This document shows, piece by piece, positions 22,186 through 33,085 of a stretch of DNA of 64,000 nt. The stretch spans positions 62,001 through 126,000 of the forward strand of contig WNNJ02000395.1 of assembly GCA_012934845.2 (NCBI GenBank). Reading direction: 5' to 3'. The first letter of the stretch is position 1. Every line of letters starts with the position of its first letter. The notes under the pieces are model-generated. The model made no database searches and was not told the DNA's origin. It was given only the letters and a program-made list of their open reading frames with translations. The translations under genes were made by a program, and so were the position numbers. This stretch comes from Pomphorhynchus laevis. Taxonomy: Eukaryota; Acanthocephala; Palaeacanthocephala; Echinorhynchida; Pomphorhynchidae.

Positions 22186-22610
22186 GAATCGTTGTGCTGC
22201 CAGAGACTTTCTTAGGATTGTTTCAAGTATAATGAAAACTAAAAAGTCCAGAAATATGCTGAACGTATTACTTGAGTTGAATGGAGATCCTTCTATCCAA
22301 TTATATAATCTGCCCTTGGTAGGGTTGGTCCAGGCGCTAATCAGATAATGCGCATCATAGCAAAATGCGGAGCCTTAAGATCACATTCAGACTACAATGA
22401 GTGAAATAGCTAACCGAGACAAGATAGCAAAATGTGCCTCAATGGCTTTGAGAATGTGAACAAACGCGGAACATATCCTTTTCAGTAACAACGATATCAT
22501 TTGCTCGTCTGCGTAATGCATCTGATCTTACATACGCGGATGGTGTTCTGCAAGATTTCTATAAGAATAGCATGATGCTTCGGATCTTGAGTAGCAAATT
22601 GTGACATTTT
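22186..22610 (-). pseudogene. unassigned non-AT-rich segment, possibly a decayed gene
   Basis: Base composition is higher in G+C than the surrounding spacer. Minus-strand frames give protein-like stretches (KRICSAFVHILKAIEAHFAI near 22440-22500; SAWTNPTKGRLYNWIEGSPF near 22270-22345) broken by stops. No family recognised. It directly follows the LINE tail and could be part of another transposon rather than a host gene. Confidence 0.3.
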
Positions 22611-24148
22611 TATATGTACAAACTAAAATTATTGTTTCTTCTTAAGAAAATTCATTCTTTATGGTAAGATATTAATACACAATGATCGATTATCGATTCA
22701 AAGGAAATAAGTAAAAAAGAAAATTTAAAGGAAATAAGGAAATGCTTAAAATTGGCCATTATATCTTTGTGTGTGACTCGAATGCTAAGTTGTAAACCTA
22801 TGCTTATATCAAACCTTAATTTTCTTTACGATCTTTAATCGAAAACAAGGTATATACTGATCCATTCGTAAAGTCCTTAAATTACTAAAGTTCTTTAAAA
22901 TTCGTAAGTTTAAATTATATTTGAACTAATTCCACATTATATTTTAATATAATAATCCTACAGTATTCTATGTAATTTACAAATTAAATTATCAATATTT
23001 AAGTTTTGATAATAAAAGAAAGAACTTCATAAAAATATAAATTCCGATAACTTATTTGTTTAATATTTAGACTTTTTCGGAAATTGTTAATTTAAGTATT
23101 AGTTGAATTACCATAATTTAAATAACAAGTGTCTTATTTTTTCATTTTTATTTAAAGAAGTTATAGATTTAAAACTTAAAAAGTTAAATTTAAAGCTTAA
23201 AAGTCACAAATTTTACAATTTTTGATTCCATCTCTATTTTTCAATTATTTCCTTTAGTTACTTGCATTTTATTATTTTATATTTTAATCGGGTTTATATT
23301 CTATTGCCAAATTTCATCATTTTTTACTATGTAACGTACCTGATTTAATGATAAAATATTAACTAATATTTCATAACTAGTTTTATTGGTATGAATATTT
23401 ACTTTTGTTTATTTTATAACTTTATCAGTTGTTTCTCGTGCACTGTACAACTGTTTTAGATTCTCTGAAGAAGGCTTCGGCCGATAACTTAAATAGATAT
23501 TGCCGTAACTGTTTGCCAGTTTTATAACCATAAGTTCAATAAATGAAATCTGCATTTCGAGTAGTATTAAATAATAATTTATTTTGCCGATGGTGTGCCC
23601 GGAATATTTTCCTACGTTCTGACTTTAAAAAACAATTTCAATAATAAGGAAATAACAAGGAAAGCTACTAATAACTAAAAACATCTTTAGGGTTATTGTA
23701 AAAATACTTTATATTAATTTCGATAAAATATTTATTTAATATTTAAATACATATTTGGCATCGTTAACATCCATCATTTAAATAATAATCTGCTTATTAT
23801 TTCATTTTTGGATTATCATAATTTAAAAAAAATTGTTTAAAGTAAGCAGATCGTATGTTAAACAGAAATGACATCTGCTTAATTATTTTAAGTTCAGAGA
23901 TTTTAAGATATTAAAAATAATATGTTCAGCAATTTAATAGAATATATTTACTTCCTGCGTTAGAGATGCATAGAGATGTTACTTATAAGTAATAATTAAC
24001 TTCCGAATGCTCTTAAATTGCTTTAAGCTTATTTTTTCAAGCATATTTTGTGTTTTACACAAATTTAGGAATGTACTCTGTTGTAATAATCTCGTAAGTG
24101 CTTATAAGTGCCGACATAATTTGATTTGGATTATCATTTAATTATAAC

Positions 24149-24176
24149 GAATAATTCTGTAAAAACAGAATTATTC
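24149..24176. repeat. perfect short palindrome
   Basis: Arms GAATAATTCTGT and ACAGAATTATTC around AAAA. Confidence 0.95.
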
Positions 24177-24877
24177 ATTCTGTTTATATTTATATTTATA
24201 TATTATAAATATATATATTATAAACATATATAAATATATGTTTATATATTTATATTTTAACAGAATATAGATTGCAATAATGTCCACAATTAAGCTGTTT
24301 TAATAAGCCATTTTAAATAAACTAAATAATTCTTATATTATTTATAAATTTAAATAATTCTTAATAATTCTTATGTTCTATATATCCCATTTTATAAAGG
24401 AATAAAATCCCTTTATTAAAAGGGATAACTATTTTAACTATTTTGACTACTATTATTTATATCCCTTCCTCGTATTCACCATTACTATTAGACAAGTTTT
24501 TGTTACGATACTTTTATTTATTCTTATTCGTAAAATTTTATGTCCTAACAATTAGACCTGATTTATAATATTAATATTAATTTTAATATTTATAATTTAT
24601 GATATTGATAATGACATTATATCATCATACAATCGTTGACTATAGATGTCTTCCGATTTGATTCGTAAATGTAATCTCAAAATACTCATAAAATTGATGT
24701 CTTCAATACATGTCATTATGATAAACCCAGCAACTTGCTCATTAAAGCTTATGATTAATGTCTTACGATTTAATTTGTAAATGTAATCTGATAACTTTTA
24801 TCATTAAAAACCTTATTTACTATATAGTAGTTGATTGTTTCCTTGAAGATGTAAGTTTCTGAAGATTCTAACAGAGG

Positions 24878-24957
24878 TTGGCGAAATATCAAATATAATT
24901 TTCCTTCTTTCTTTGATCCAATAATTCTTTATCAATAATGGATCATTATCAACTATT
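24878..24957. mobile_element. half copy of the 57.4 kb MITE
   Basis: GGCGAAATATCAAATATAAT ... TTTGATCCAATAATTCTTTA ... ATTATCAACTATT matches the right arm of the inverted-repeat element at 57357-57573. The left arm is absent. Confidence 0.75.
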
Positions 24958-26789
24958 TAAAATAATTTATTTATTTAATATTAAATTTGCTACATTTCAA
25001 TATTAAAGTCGATATGGCAAGTTCTAATAGTTTCACTATTAAATTTCTTTCGTATCCATGATAACAATCTTTCAGTTCTACAGAAATCCTGTGTAGTTCA
25101 CGAATTCAAATATTCCTCTTTCTGCGAGGATACTTACATTGGAATTAAATTCCGTCGTATGGAATGTAGAATAACCGAAAACCCCAGGGTGAGTGCATGA
25201 AAAGAACAAAGCTCAATAGATGTTCAGATTTCGTAATGTACAAGCACTCTGACAATACTTCTCATGATAATAGGCCCATCAACTTTCTCATCAGAGCTAA
25301 ACAAGCAAACTCAAATTGCGTAATGTGGATTTGATATTCTTAAAATCTCGAAGACCATTTTAACACAACCGTGAGAAATTAACAGTTACTTATTTTAAGA
25401 AAAATAAATTAATTGATTTATTTTAACTGCTTTTTTTAATTGTTTATAATCTTATACATTTTTATTATTATGAATCGACATGGTTATGGCAACAAGTCGA
25501 AATACCGTTAATTAAAAAATATTCTAAAAATACTTAATTAAATACTTGGTAAATTATATTAAATATTAAATACTATTAAATTAGATATTTATGTATACAA
25601 GATAATATCTGCCACTGTAAATTACGTAATATTTAAAATAATCCAAGAGCACTTACGTTTTTAACTAATTTTATGCTATATTTTACCGAATCATCTATCT
25701 TTCCCATCTACATCTATAAATTTATTTATTAATGTTTTTTTTATTGAATTATAACAGATTTAAAAATAAATAATTTTTAATTTATAAATTATATTTTTAT
25801 ATTTAGATCATCATTAGATAGTTGCTTTCACTACGATATCTAGCTTATTGTGAGTAATTACAAAGAAAAAGTTACAATCCTCCTTGAAATGAGGGTTAAA
25901 TAAGTAGTAAAGCTTATTAAATAAGTGATATATCCACTTACATTCAAGTAAATTAATTGAATTTATTCTTTTTTACTTACATACATTTACATAATTATTG
26001 ATAAGAGCTGAAATAAAACTAATTCGTATTTATTAATAGTCATCGAAATCCGTGACAGTATTTGCCACTTGCTTTTGCTACTCTTTCATACACATGGTGT
26101 TAATCCTCCTTGGAATATCTTGAAACTACACTTTGAATAGTGTCAATAGTCAACATTAGTAAGTCATTTATGTCAGTTATTTAAAGGAGTGAAGAGAAAG
26201 ATGTCAGTTATTAGAATACTTCGTAAATAACTATTTTGACAATTTCTCCGTACTGAAATTTAATCAACAACTTGCTATATCACACATTTTTAATATACAG
26301 AACAACCAATATTGCTGTTTTAGAGTCGATAATCTTGATAAATGTTTAGAGTAAAAATGCCATTAAATAAAAACATTGTGTTGTATGATTATAAAATAAA
26401 GTTACTATCAATAAGTTGATACGATATCTGAGTTGAAAAGGTGAAATACATTATTTTTTTTATGCCAATATATTATTTATTATACCATTATATTATTTTA
26501 AAATATCATTATTTATACTTGGTTATAATTCTTACACAATGTGCTTTTTACTTATAAATACACACGGCTAATTTAATAATTATAACATTTTTGTCCAAAA
26601 ATTGCACTCCTAATTTACTTTTATAAGATTTTCGTTTTAAACGGAAATCGTTTTTTTTCTAACAAGTTTAAAAATTATAGTTGCGTATTAAATGTTTATT
26701 TAAATTCAATTCATATGCTAACTTTATCACAGTTATACGAAATAAGTAAAAATTGAACAAAACGCGCGATATAATGATAAAATAACTAA

Positions 26790-27040
26790 TAAATAATTAT
26801 ATAACATAATTAAAATTAAAAAATCAAATTTACGAATTAACTAATAAATAATATACGAAATATTCGAATAAGCAATAAAAATCTGAAAAAAGATTAGAGG
26901 TCATCAGAAGGAACTGCTATGTAATCAGGTTTCGGTCCATATTCCTCAATCCAACATAGCATCGAAGCCAGATACATACTAATGACGTATTTACTCTGAT
27001 GAAATTTGATTATCTATTGTATCTTATTGTTGTAATAATT
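26790..27040 (-). repeat. F1 repeat copy, minus strand
   Basis: Complement reads TTGGATT, GAGGAA, GGACCGAAACC, TTCCTT, CTGATGACC in the F1 order. Stem I arms and CTGATGA are intact, but the cleavage triplet region is diverged. Flanked by the AGATTAGAGGTC and CCAGATACATACTAATGACG F1 segments. Confidence 0.8.
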
Positions 27041-27289
27041 GTTATATACTGATTATATTTATATTAATTTAACATTTAAAATTAAAATTTACAATAAAAG
27101 TCAATTTTTATGAATTGACTAATAAATAGTCTACGATGTAGCTATCAGGTTTCGGCCACTATTCCTCAACCCAACATAGCATCGAAGCCATGCTAATAAC
27201 ATTTTTATAATTATAACGATTCCTTTGATAAACTACAAATCCTTGAAGCATGCATGTTGTCTTATTATCCAATCTAACTGAATCTACAT

Positions 27290-27565
27290 TATGATAAATA
27301 AAAATTAAATAATAAATAATTGTTATATAAGGTTTTATATAATTTATATAAAGATAAAATTTTAAATTAAAATTTAAAATAAAAGCAATTTTTAATAATT
27401 AACTAATATATAATATACGGTGTATTCGAATAAGGATAAAAGTCATCAGGAGGAACTGCTACGCCATCAGGTTTATGGCCTTATTCCTCAAACCTATTCA
27501 GCAGAAGGTACAAATACATGATAATGACGTATTTCCTCTAATTAATTTGATTATTTAGTGTATCT
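27290..27565 (-). repeat. F1 repeat copy, minus strand
   Basis: Complement has AGGTTT, GAGGAA, GGCCATAAACC, TTCCTC, CTGATGA. Stem I is perfect and adjacent to CTGATGA. The GAAA strand is TAAA here. Confidence 0.75.
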
Positions 27566-28270
27566 TATTTAAATACATGCCAAATTATTATATTATTATA
27601 TCAGATCAGTTAACTGAGTTTACATATTTTATACTATATATAAAATATAAATATAAAAAATTAGAAATAATAAATAATTAGAGAAGATTTTTTATATTTA
27701 TATAAAAAATAGTATTTTTATTTTTTAGATTATTTATATTCTAAATATAATAATAGAATTTTATTATTGAAATTTAAATCATAAAAATAAACGCATAAAA
27801 ATCAATTTTTAACTTATAAAACGTAATATTACATCACGAAGAACTGATGACAGTTCCTGCTGATAGATTTTTTAAAATAGATTTCTATTTGTTCAAAATA
27901 TAATAATTTTATAATGTTTTAAATTTATAAAAATATCATTAAGTGAAGACATTAATCTACTGAAAACTTTATTATCTTATTGATTTTTAAATCATTTTTA
28001 TCCATAATCAGTAATAGAAGAAGAGTAGCTTCTCGTTTACATTAAGAAAAGTGATATTTATGTATTAAGGTCTTATACGGTACCTATACAAAGTCTGCAA
28101 AAGTGCTTTGTACAACACTTCCCTTATAAGTGTTGAGGTATTTTTTATCCACTTTCGAAATTGTTTATTTTTAAATTATTTTATAAAATATAACGCCTCT
28201 TTTATAATTATCCACTTTTTTAATTATTTTATATAAATATGCTCACCAATATTTGACCAATATGGCCAAG

Positions 28271-28343
28271 CAAATGCTCGCAAGAAAACTCGTACATTAT
28301 GGAATATCAATTTAGAACGAACTCGCAACATTAAGGGCAATTG
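28271..28343 (+). other. exon-like segment, possibly ribosomal-protein-like
   Basis: Bounded by CCAAG and a good donor (TTG|GTTAGT). The frame reads NARKKTRTLWNINLERTRN, a basic stretch with a weak resemblance to the core of bL28-type ribosomal proteins. No partner exons were found nearby. It is repeated identically at 34153-34225. Low confidence: it may be an orphan exon of a pseudogene. Confidence 0.25.
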
Positions 28344-28769
28344 GTTAGTATTAAAATATTTTACCATTTACATATATTTGAAATGTATTTTTAATTACTT
28401 ATATTTTAAGTATTATTTTTCATAAATTAAAAATATTATTAAAATTCTATTATAACATTTTTACAATTTTCTTAATGCTATTTATGAGTAAATGTATTCT
28501 AAAATGATAAAAATATGATATGATATTATATTAAATATTATATATTTTCAAATATAACATGAGTTTTTTTGTACTTACTGTTTTATAAAATAAATATTTA
28601 TAATTTATTAATTAATATTTATTTACCATAGTTATTTCAATTGGCTTTTATAAAACAATATATCTATTGCTACTTATAAAACAATAGTAAACAGATAAGC
28701 TTTATAAATATAATTGGAAACAGTAAATTTGAAGATAAAAAGATCAACACTTTATTGTTAAATAGTTTA

Positions 28770-28949
28770 ATTGGAACAAAGAAGAAAATAAGTTTCCTTT
28801 ATTTGAAAAAATTCCATATTTCGATAGCTCCTGCTATCATATTGTAATCGTGATACAATCCATATTGTATTCCTGATTATGATAGCAGAACCTATTGAAA
28901 TATTGAATTCTTTCAAATAAAGGAAAACTATTCACTTCTCTGTTCCAAT
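28770..28949. mobile_element. fold-back element (MITE-like), copy in duplicon 1
   Basis: The left arm from 28770 (ATTGGAACAAAGAAG ... TTTCCTTTATTTGAAA ... TGCTATCATA) is mirrored by the right arm ending TGTTCCAAT at 28949. Arms are about 73 bp with scattered mismatches and the centre holds a nested hairpin. No coding capacity. Confidence 0.8.
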
Positions 28950-29984
28950 AAATAAAAATTGTGATAAATTGCTAATAATAGTGATGCTTTAATATTGATA
29001 TGAATTTTTGTAAGATTATATGCATCAAAGTTTCAACAAATAATAAATCTTAAAAGAGTTTTAATTTATTTTCTCTAGCTATAGAATTCCTGATTGATTT
29101 CTCATTAGGCTTGTCAATTAAAATATCTGGTTATATAAAAATGTAAAATCCTTACACATTGGGCATCTCATCAATCAAAGAAAGCATTGAAGTTTATAAT
29201 TTTTGCAATATTGCTATACTATTGTATTTTGTTATTATGTGGTTGATGTTAAACAAGTATATTTATAGTTGATTTTTATAATGAACCACGAGAGTTTACG
29301 TTTATTTTCCATGAAACATGTAAAGATCGTCTTTGTAAACTGTTTACACAGTTTAAAATGACACCTTCTGATTAAAACCAGATAGTTTAGATACATTTAT
29401 AATCCTCGTTATGATAGCATTTCTAAAATGTCATTATAATTCGTTCCTTCCTGAAAAATCTCATAACAGAGATTGAGAACATTTCTTGGCTTTCTTGTAG
29501 AATCTGGAAATGTCACATCTCATTAGATATTTAAAGTTTTAAAATACAAAATTATTAGGAAATTAGCGTTCCAAGCGGAAGCTAATTTAAACGACCTTGT
29601 CGTTTGTAAGATAAATCGATAATTTTTACGTTCTAGTGAAAATACAAAGATTTATCCAAACTCTGAAAATTTCTTTTTATATAAAAGTATCTAATTACTA
29701 AATTTATTAGAAAGTGTCTGGATCTAAAAATTAAATTAACACTCTCAACATTCCGGATGTATAATATAATGTATTTACTTTAAATAACTTTATTTCCAAC
29801 TTCACACAATTTCAGTTCCTAGAAGTGAGAGAACTTATTATTTATTCAAATATAATTAGTAGGTCTAATAGTCAATTCATTAGCCAAAATATTTAATATG
29901 TATAGATCAAATCAGAATATATCTTTGTATAATTAAATCAGCTAACTTAGTCTTCGTATTTTATATTATTTATCAATTAAATAT

Positions 29985-30310
29985 AGTGATAAATAACATT
30001 TAAATAATTACATAATAAATAATTAAAGATATTAAATGATAGTTATATAAGATTTTATATAATTTATATAATGTTAAAATTCTAAATTAAAAGTTGAAAT
30101 AAAAGTCAATTTTTATGAATTAACTAATAACATCCGATGTATCAGAATTAGGATTAATTAAGGAACTGCTATGCCATCAGGTTTTGGCCCATATTCCACG
30201 ACCCAACACAGCAGCGAGGCCAAACACGTGCTAATGAATTAATCCTCTGATGAAATTTGATTATATAGTATCTTATTCTATCCATCCATAAAAATTTCCC
30301 GCTAATGATT
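29985..30310 (-). repeat. F1 repeat copy directly following a PLE 3' end, minus strand
   Basis: On the minus strand the PLE coding remnant (30956 to 30310) runs straight into this F1, which supports F1 as the PLE terminal repeat. Core partly deleted: complement has GGGTC-GTGGAA, GGCCAAAACC, and lacks CTGATGA. Confidence 0.8.
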
Positions 30311-30956
30311 TTAAATTTATTTTTTATATTATTGTGTTGATCTATATATATTACGATTTACATATTTTATTGTATTTTTATAGTAACCTAGTTAAAAATA
30401 TGCATCTATTAAATTACTTAAATGGTTTTGAAGAAAGCCAATATCATTACATATTGTTGCAATTCTTAAAATTTCATTATTTAATGCATATTTTAAATTA
30501 TATGGTATGCATGAATGCTCATGCGTACCATAAAGACATCGGGATAAATATTTTACGATTTATATATTTTATTGTATTTTTATAGTAACCTAGTTTAAAA
30601 TATGAATCTATAAAATTATTTAAATGATTTTGAAGAAAGCCAAGATCGTTACATATTTTTGCAATTCTTAAAATTTCATTATTTAATGTATTATATTTTA
30701 TATTATATGGTATGTATGCATGCTCATGCAAAAATATATTTCTTGTAAATTTAAAAATGTCGTCTTTACGATATAAATTAAAAGTAGTTTTAATTGACGT
30801 TAATTTAATACTCATACTTTTTTTATCATCAATATTAGTTTTATTAAGAAAAGGGCTACCTGAATAAGTTGGTTCGCTTATTGAATAAAAATTATTAGAG
30901 TTAAATCCACATATACCATCAACGTATCGAAACATAAATTTCATATATGTTTCCAT
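30310..30956 (-). mobile_element. Penelope-like element, 3' coding fragment with internal duplication
   Basis: The encoded segment (FRYVDGICGFNSNNFYSISE, then LYRKDDIFKFTRNIFLHEH and NEILRIAKICNDLGFLQNHL) matches the end of the RT and the downstream domain seen in the longer copies at 49.1-50.4 kb. The last ~150 bp of coding sequence occurs twice (30334-30520 and 30545-30720), so the end was duplicated in place. A degraded copy. Assignment to Penelope-like RTs rests on the palm motifs of the longer copies. Confidence 0.65.
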
Positions 30957-30995
30957 TATATCGGAACATATTACTTTTTAATGTATGATGCAATA

Positions 30996-30998
<3 letters not shown>

Positions 30999-31058
<60 letters not shown>
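30999..31058. repeat. TA dinucleotide run, 60 bp
   Basis: Pure AT/TA run. The matching run in duplicon 2 (36881-36902) is only 22 bp. Confidence 0.95.
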
Positions 31059-31060
<2 letters not shown>

Positions 31061-31294
31061 CAATATATTATTTTTCAAATAAAGTTTTATCACACAGCAT
31101 TACAAACTTAAAAGAAAAAAAAACAAAAAAACATGTGCAAGAAACTATCACATCAAATGAGTTGTACAAATATATTTTCACAAAGTCAAACAAAATTCAA
31201 GCCACACGAAAACAAAACAATAAACTAAGCCACAATATCAAACTGAAACAAATCAAACAAATATAATTTATTAAGTTCAATTAACTATAAAAGT

Positions 31295-31515
31295 CCGCCT
31301 CGATTGGACTCTTTGGTGCGTGGTGAAAGTCCCTGGGTGGTTAAGTCGTAAGGCGGCGTGTTGGATTAATTGGGGGCTCAGATCCCATTGGACCTGAGGC
31401 CATGAAGACTCTACTGACTGATCATATAGCTTTTTCTGTTGTTTTTGTCTTCTTAATTGTCATTTGACCATTATTAACCCTTGTATTATTTATAAGAAAA
31501 TCTTTATTATTACAA
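31295..31515 (+). mobile_element. LINE LF 3'-tail copy or derived SINE
   Basis: CGATTGGACTCTTTGGTGCG ... CCCTGGGTGGTTAAGTCG ... GGGGGCTCAGATCCC matches the GC-rich 3' domain of the LF LINE (6.3-6.4 kb minus, 21.95-22.05 kb plus) and ends with the same AAGAAAATCTTTATTATT tail. TGGTTAAGTCG fits the tRNA A-box pattern and GGCTCAGATCCC is a weak B-box, so it may be mobilised as a SINE. It could equally be a severely 5'-truncated LINE. Confidence 0.65.
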
Positions 31516-32461
31516 AGTAAAACAAAATTCAAGCCACAGAAAAAAACTAAGGCACAATATAAAACTGAAACAAATAAACAATTATAATTTATTAAGTTCA
31601 ATTAATAAATTATAATACTATAATACAATAAATTTAATAAGATATTTTTAAATAAATTCTGCTTTATTATTATATATCACGTCATTCTTTTTTATAAAAT
31701 AAGCATCTTGTATAATACGCGAACTATATTCACTTTCATTCAATAGAATATAGTCTTTATCAAAATTTCCATTATGTTCTAAACTTAATACACGATGTGC
31801 TAACGCACTCATCATATTACCATTAAACATATTAGTTTAATGTTATATTTTTTTATATTTTTTATATTATAATTATTACATCATTTTAATTTATACAATA
31901 ATTAAATATAATTAGCGTCGAATTTAAAATTTTATATTTATTATTTTGCATTCCAATTAGCCTTAAAAGAAACATCAAAAATTTATATTGTAATTGTTGA
32001 AAGGATTTTGATTGACAAAATATACTTTTATTATACTTTAATCATTGAGGATCTAATCTTACAACTATCAAAATGCTTCCACTTTTTCAAAAAGTATCAG
32101 ATATATTGAATATTATTATTTTTATTTATGATAAGTAAAAAATTCAAATATGTGTTACTATGTCATTTCATTGCTTTTAATTTGTCCATACGAATTTCCA
32201 GTTGTAGTTTACGCCAAACGCTCTTGAACTTTTTAACAAGTTCAAAAACCTGTAAATGACTTGTAAATCAGATTCCTTAAAAAGAATGATAATTACCAAC
32301 ATGACACCATTTATATAAATGTGTGAAAATCTAAAACAATCAATTTCTGCAGCAAAAAATTCTTTAAATTTAAGGAATACAATATACTTATACTGTTCGG
32401 TATACTTTCATAAAAACTCCAGAATCATGCGCAATAATTCAAAGTTGATTTTAAGATTATC

Positions 32462-32500
32462 ATTTTAGAGGCAGGTGAGCACGTCACCTGTCTCTAAAAT
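32462..32500. repeat. 17-bp-arm hairpin
   Basis: ATTTTAGAGGCAGGTGA, loop GCACG, complement with one G-T pair. Repeated at 38306-38344 in duplicon 2. Confidence 0.95.
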
Positions 32501-32504
32501 TTAT

Positions 32505-32705
32505 ACAATTTTTAAAAATTAAGATAAATAATAGATAATTATTTAAGATTTTATGCAATTTATATTTATATAACGATGAAATTTAAAATTGAAATTTACA
32601 ATAAAAGTCAATTTTTATGAATTAACTAATGGATAACAAACTAAGTATCAGAAAATAATTAGAGGTCATAAGAAGGAACTGCTATGTTATCAGGTTTCGG
32701 CTTTT
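32505..32705 (-). repeat. F1 repeat copy, truncated
   Basis: Contains the AT tract, TCAATTTTTATGAATTAAC and AGAGGTCATAAGAAGGAACT, then breaks off after CAGGTTTCGGC. Only the GAAA and CUGAUGA-side half of the core remains. Confidence 0.75.
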
Positions 32706-32869
32706 TTACTTTTCAAATAAAAAGTAAATTATTTATAAAATAAATAATATATATAAATAATAATGTATTATTTATGAAATATCTTCAATTTGATAGATGC
32801 AGGTTTATTATAGTGGCTATCGTGAATCAAACAAAAATTAAAAATAAATAAAGACAACTGAGTCTACTT

Positions 32870-33085
32870 ATATTATACGATTTATAAATAAAAATTAAGA
32901 TAAATAATAGATAATTATATAAGATTTTATACTGTTTTATTTATATTAATTTAACATTTAAAATTAAAATTTACAATAAAAGTCAATTTTTATGAATTGA
33001 CTAATAAATAGTCTACGATGTAGCTATCAGGTTTCGGCCACTATTCCTCAACCCAACATAGCATCGAAGCCATGCTAATAACATT
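32870..33085 (-). repeat. F1 copy spanning the duplication junction
   Basis: Reads as one continuous F1: end motif, AT tract, hairpin and core (complement GGGTT-GAGGAA, GGCCGAAACC), although its left part belongs to duplicon 1 and its right part to duplicon 2. The 44 bp at 32895-32938 between the two copies is ordinary F1 AT-tract sequence. Confidence 0.8.

Larger units (their letters stand above)
22611..26789. other. long AT-rich region with one MITE half and hairpins
   Basis: No gene found. Holds a 12-bp-arm palindrome at 24149-24176, the half MITE at 24878-24957, and ATCCCTTT/AAAGGGAT around ATTA near 24407-24426. Otherwise simple AT-rich sequence. Confidence 0.5.
27057..32894. repeat. 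large tandem duplication, copy 1 (about 5.84 kb)
   Basis: Matches 32939-38738 at a constant offset of 5882 up to a TA run, then 5844 after it. The 38-base change is fully explained by the TA-run length (60 against 22). I noticed only about ten base differences in 5.8 kb, most of them clustered at 30646-30770. Both ends lie within F1-type sequence. Contents: partial F1 copies, an exon-like segment, a fold-back element, a complete F1, PLE 3' fragments, a LINE 3'-tail piece and a hairpin. Confidence 0.95.

Noticed and set aside
28240-28330. Short ORF starting MAKQMLARKLVHYGISI in the duplicated block
   Set aside because: Stops after 17 codons; the neighbouring frame without stop and with a donor looks better, so the ATG frame was not called.
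31000-31266. ORF starting with a YIYI repeat
   Set aside because: Translation of the TA run; not a gene.
31340-31420. A genuine tRNA gene
   Set aside because: A-box-like and weak B-box-like words are present but no cloverleaf could be formed, and the same sequence is the 3' domain of a LINE.
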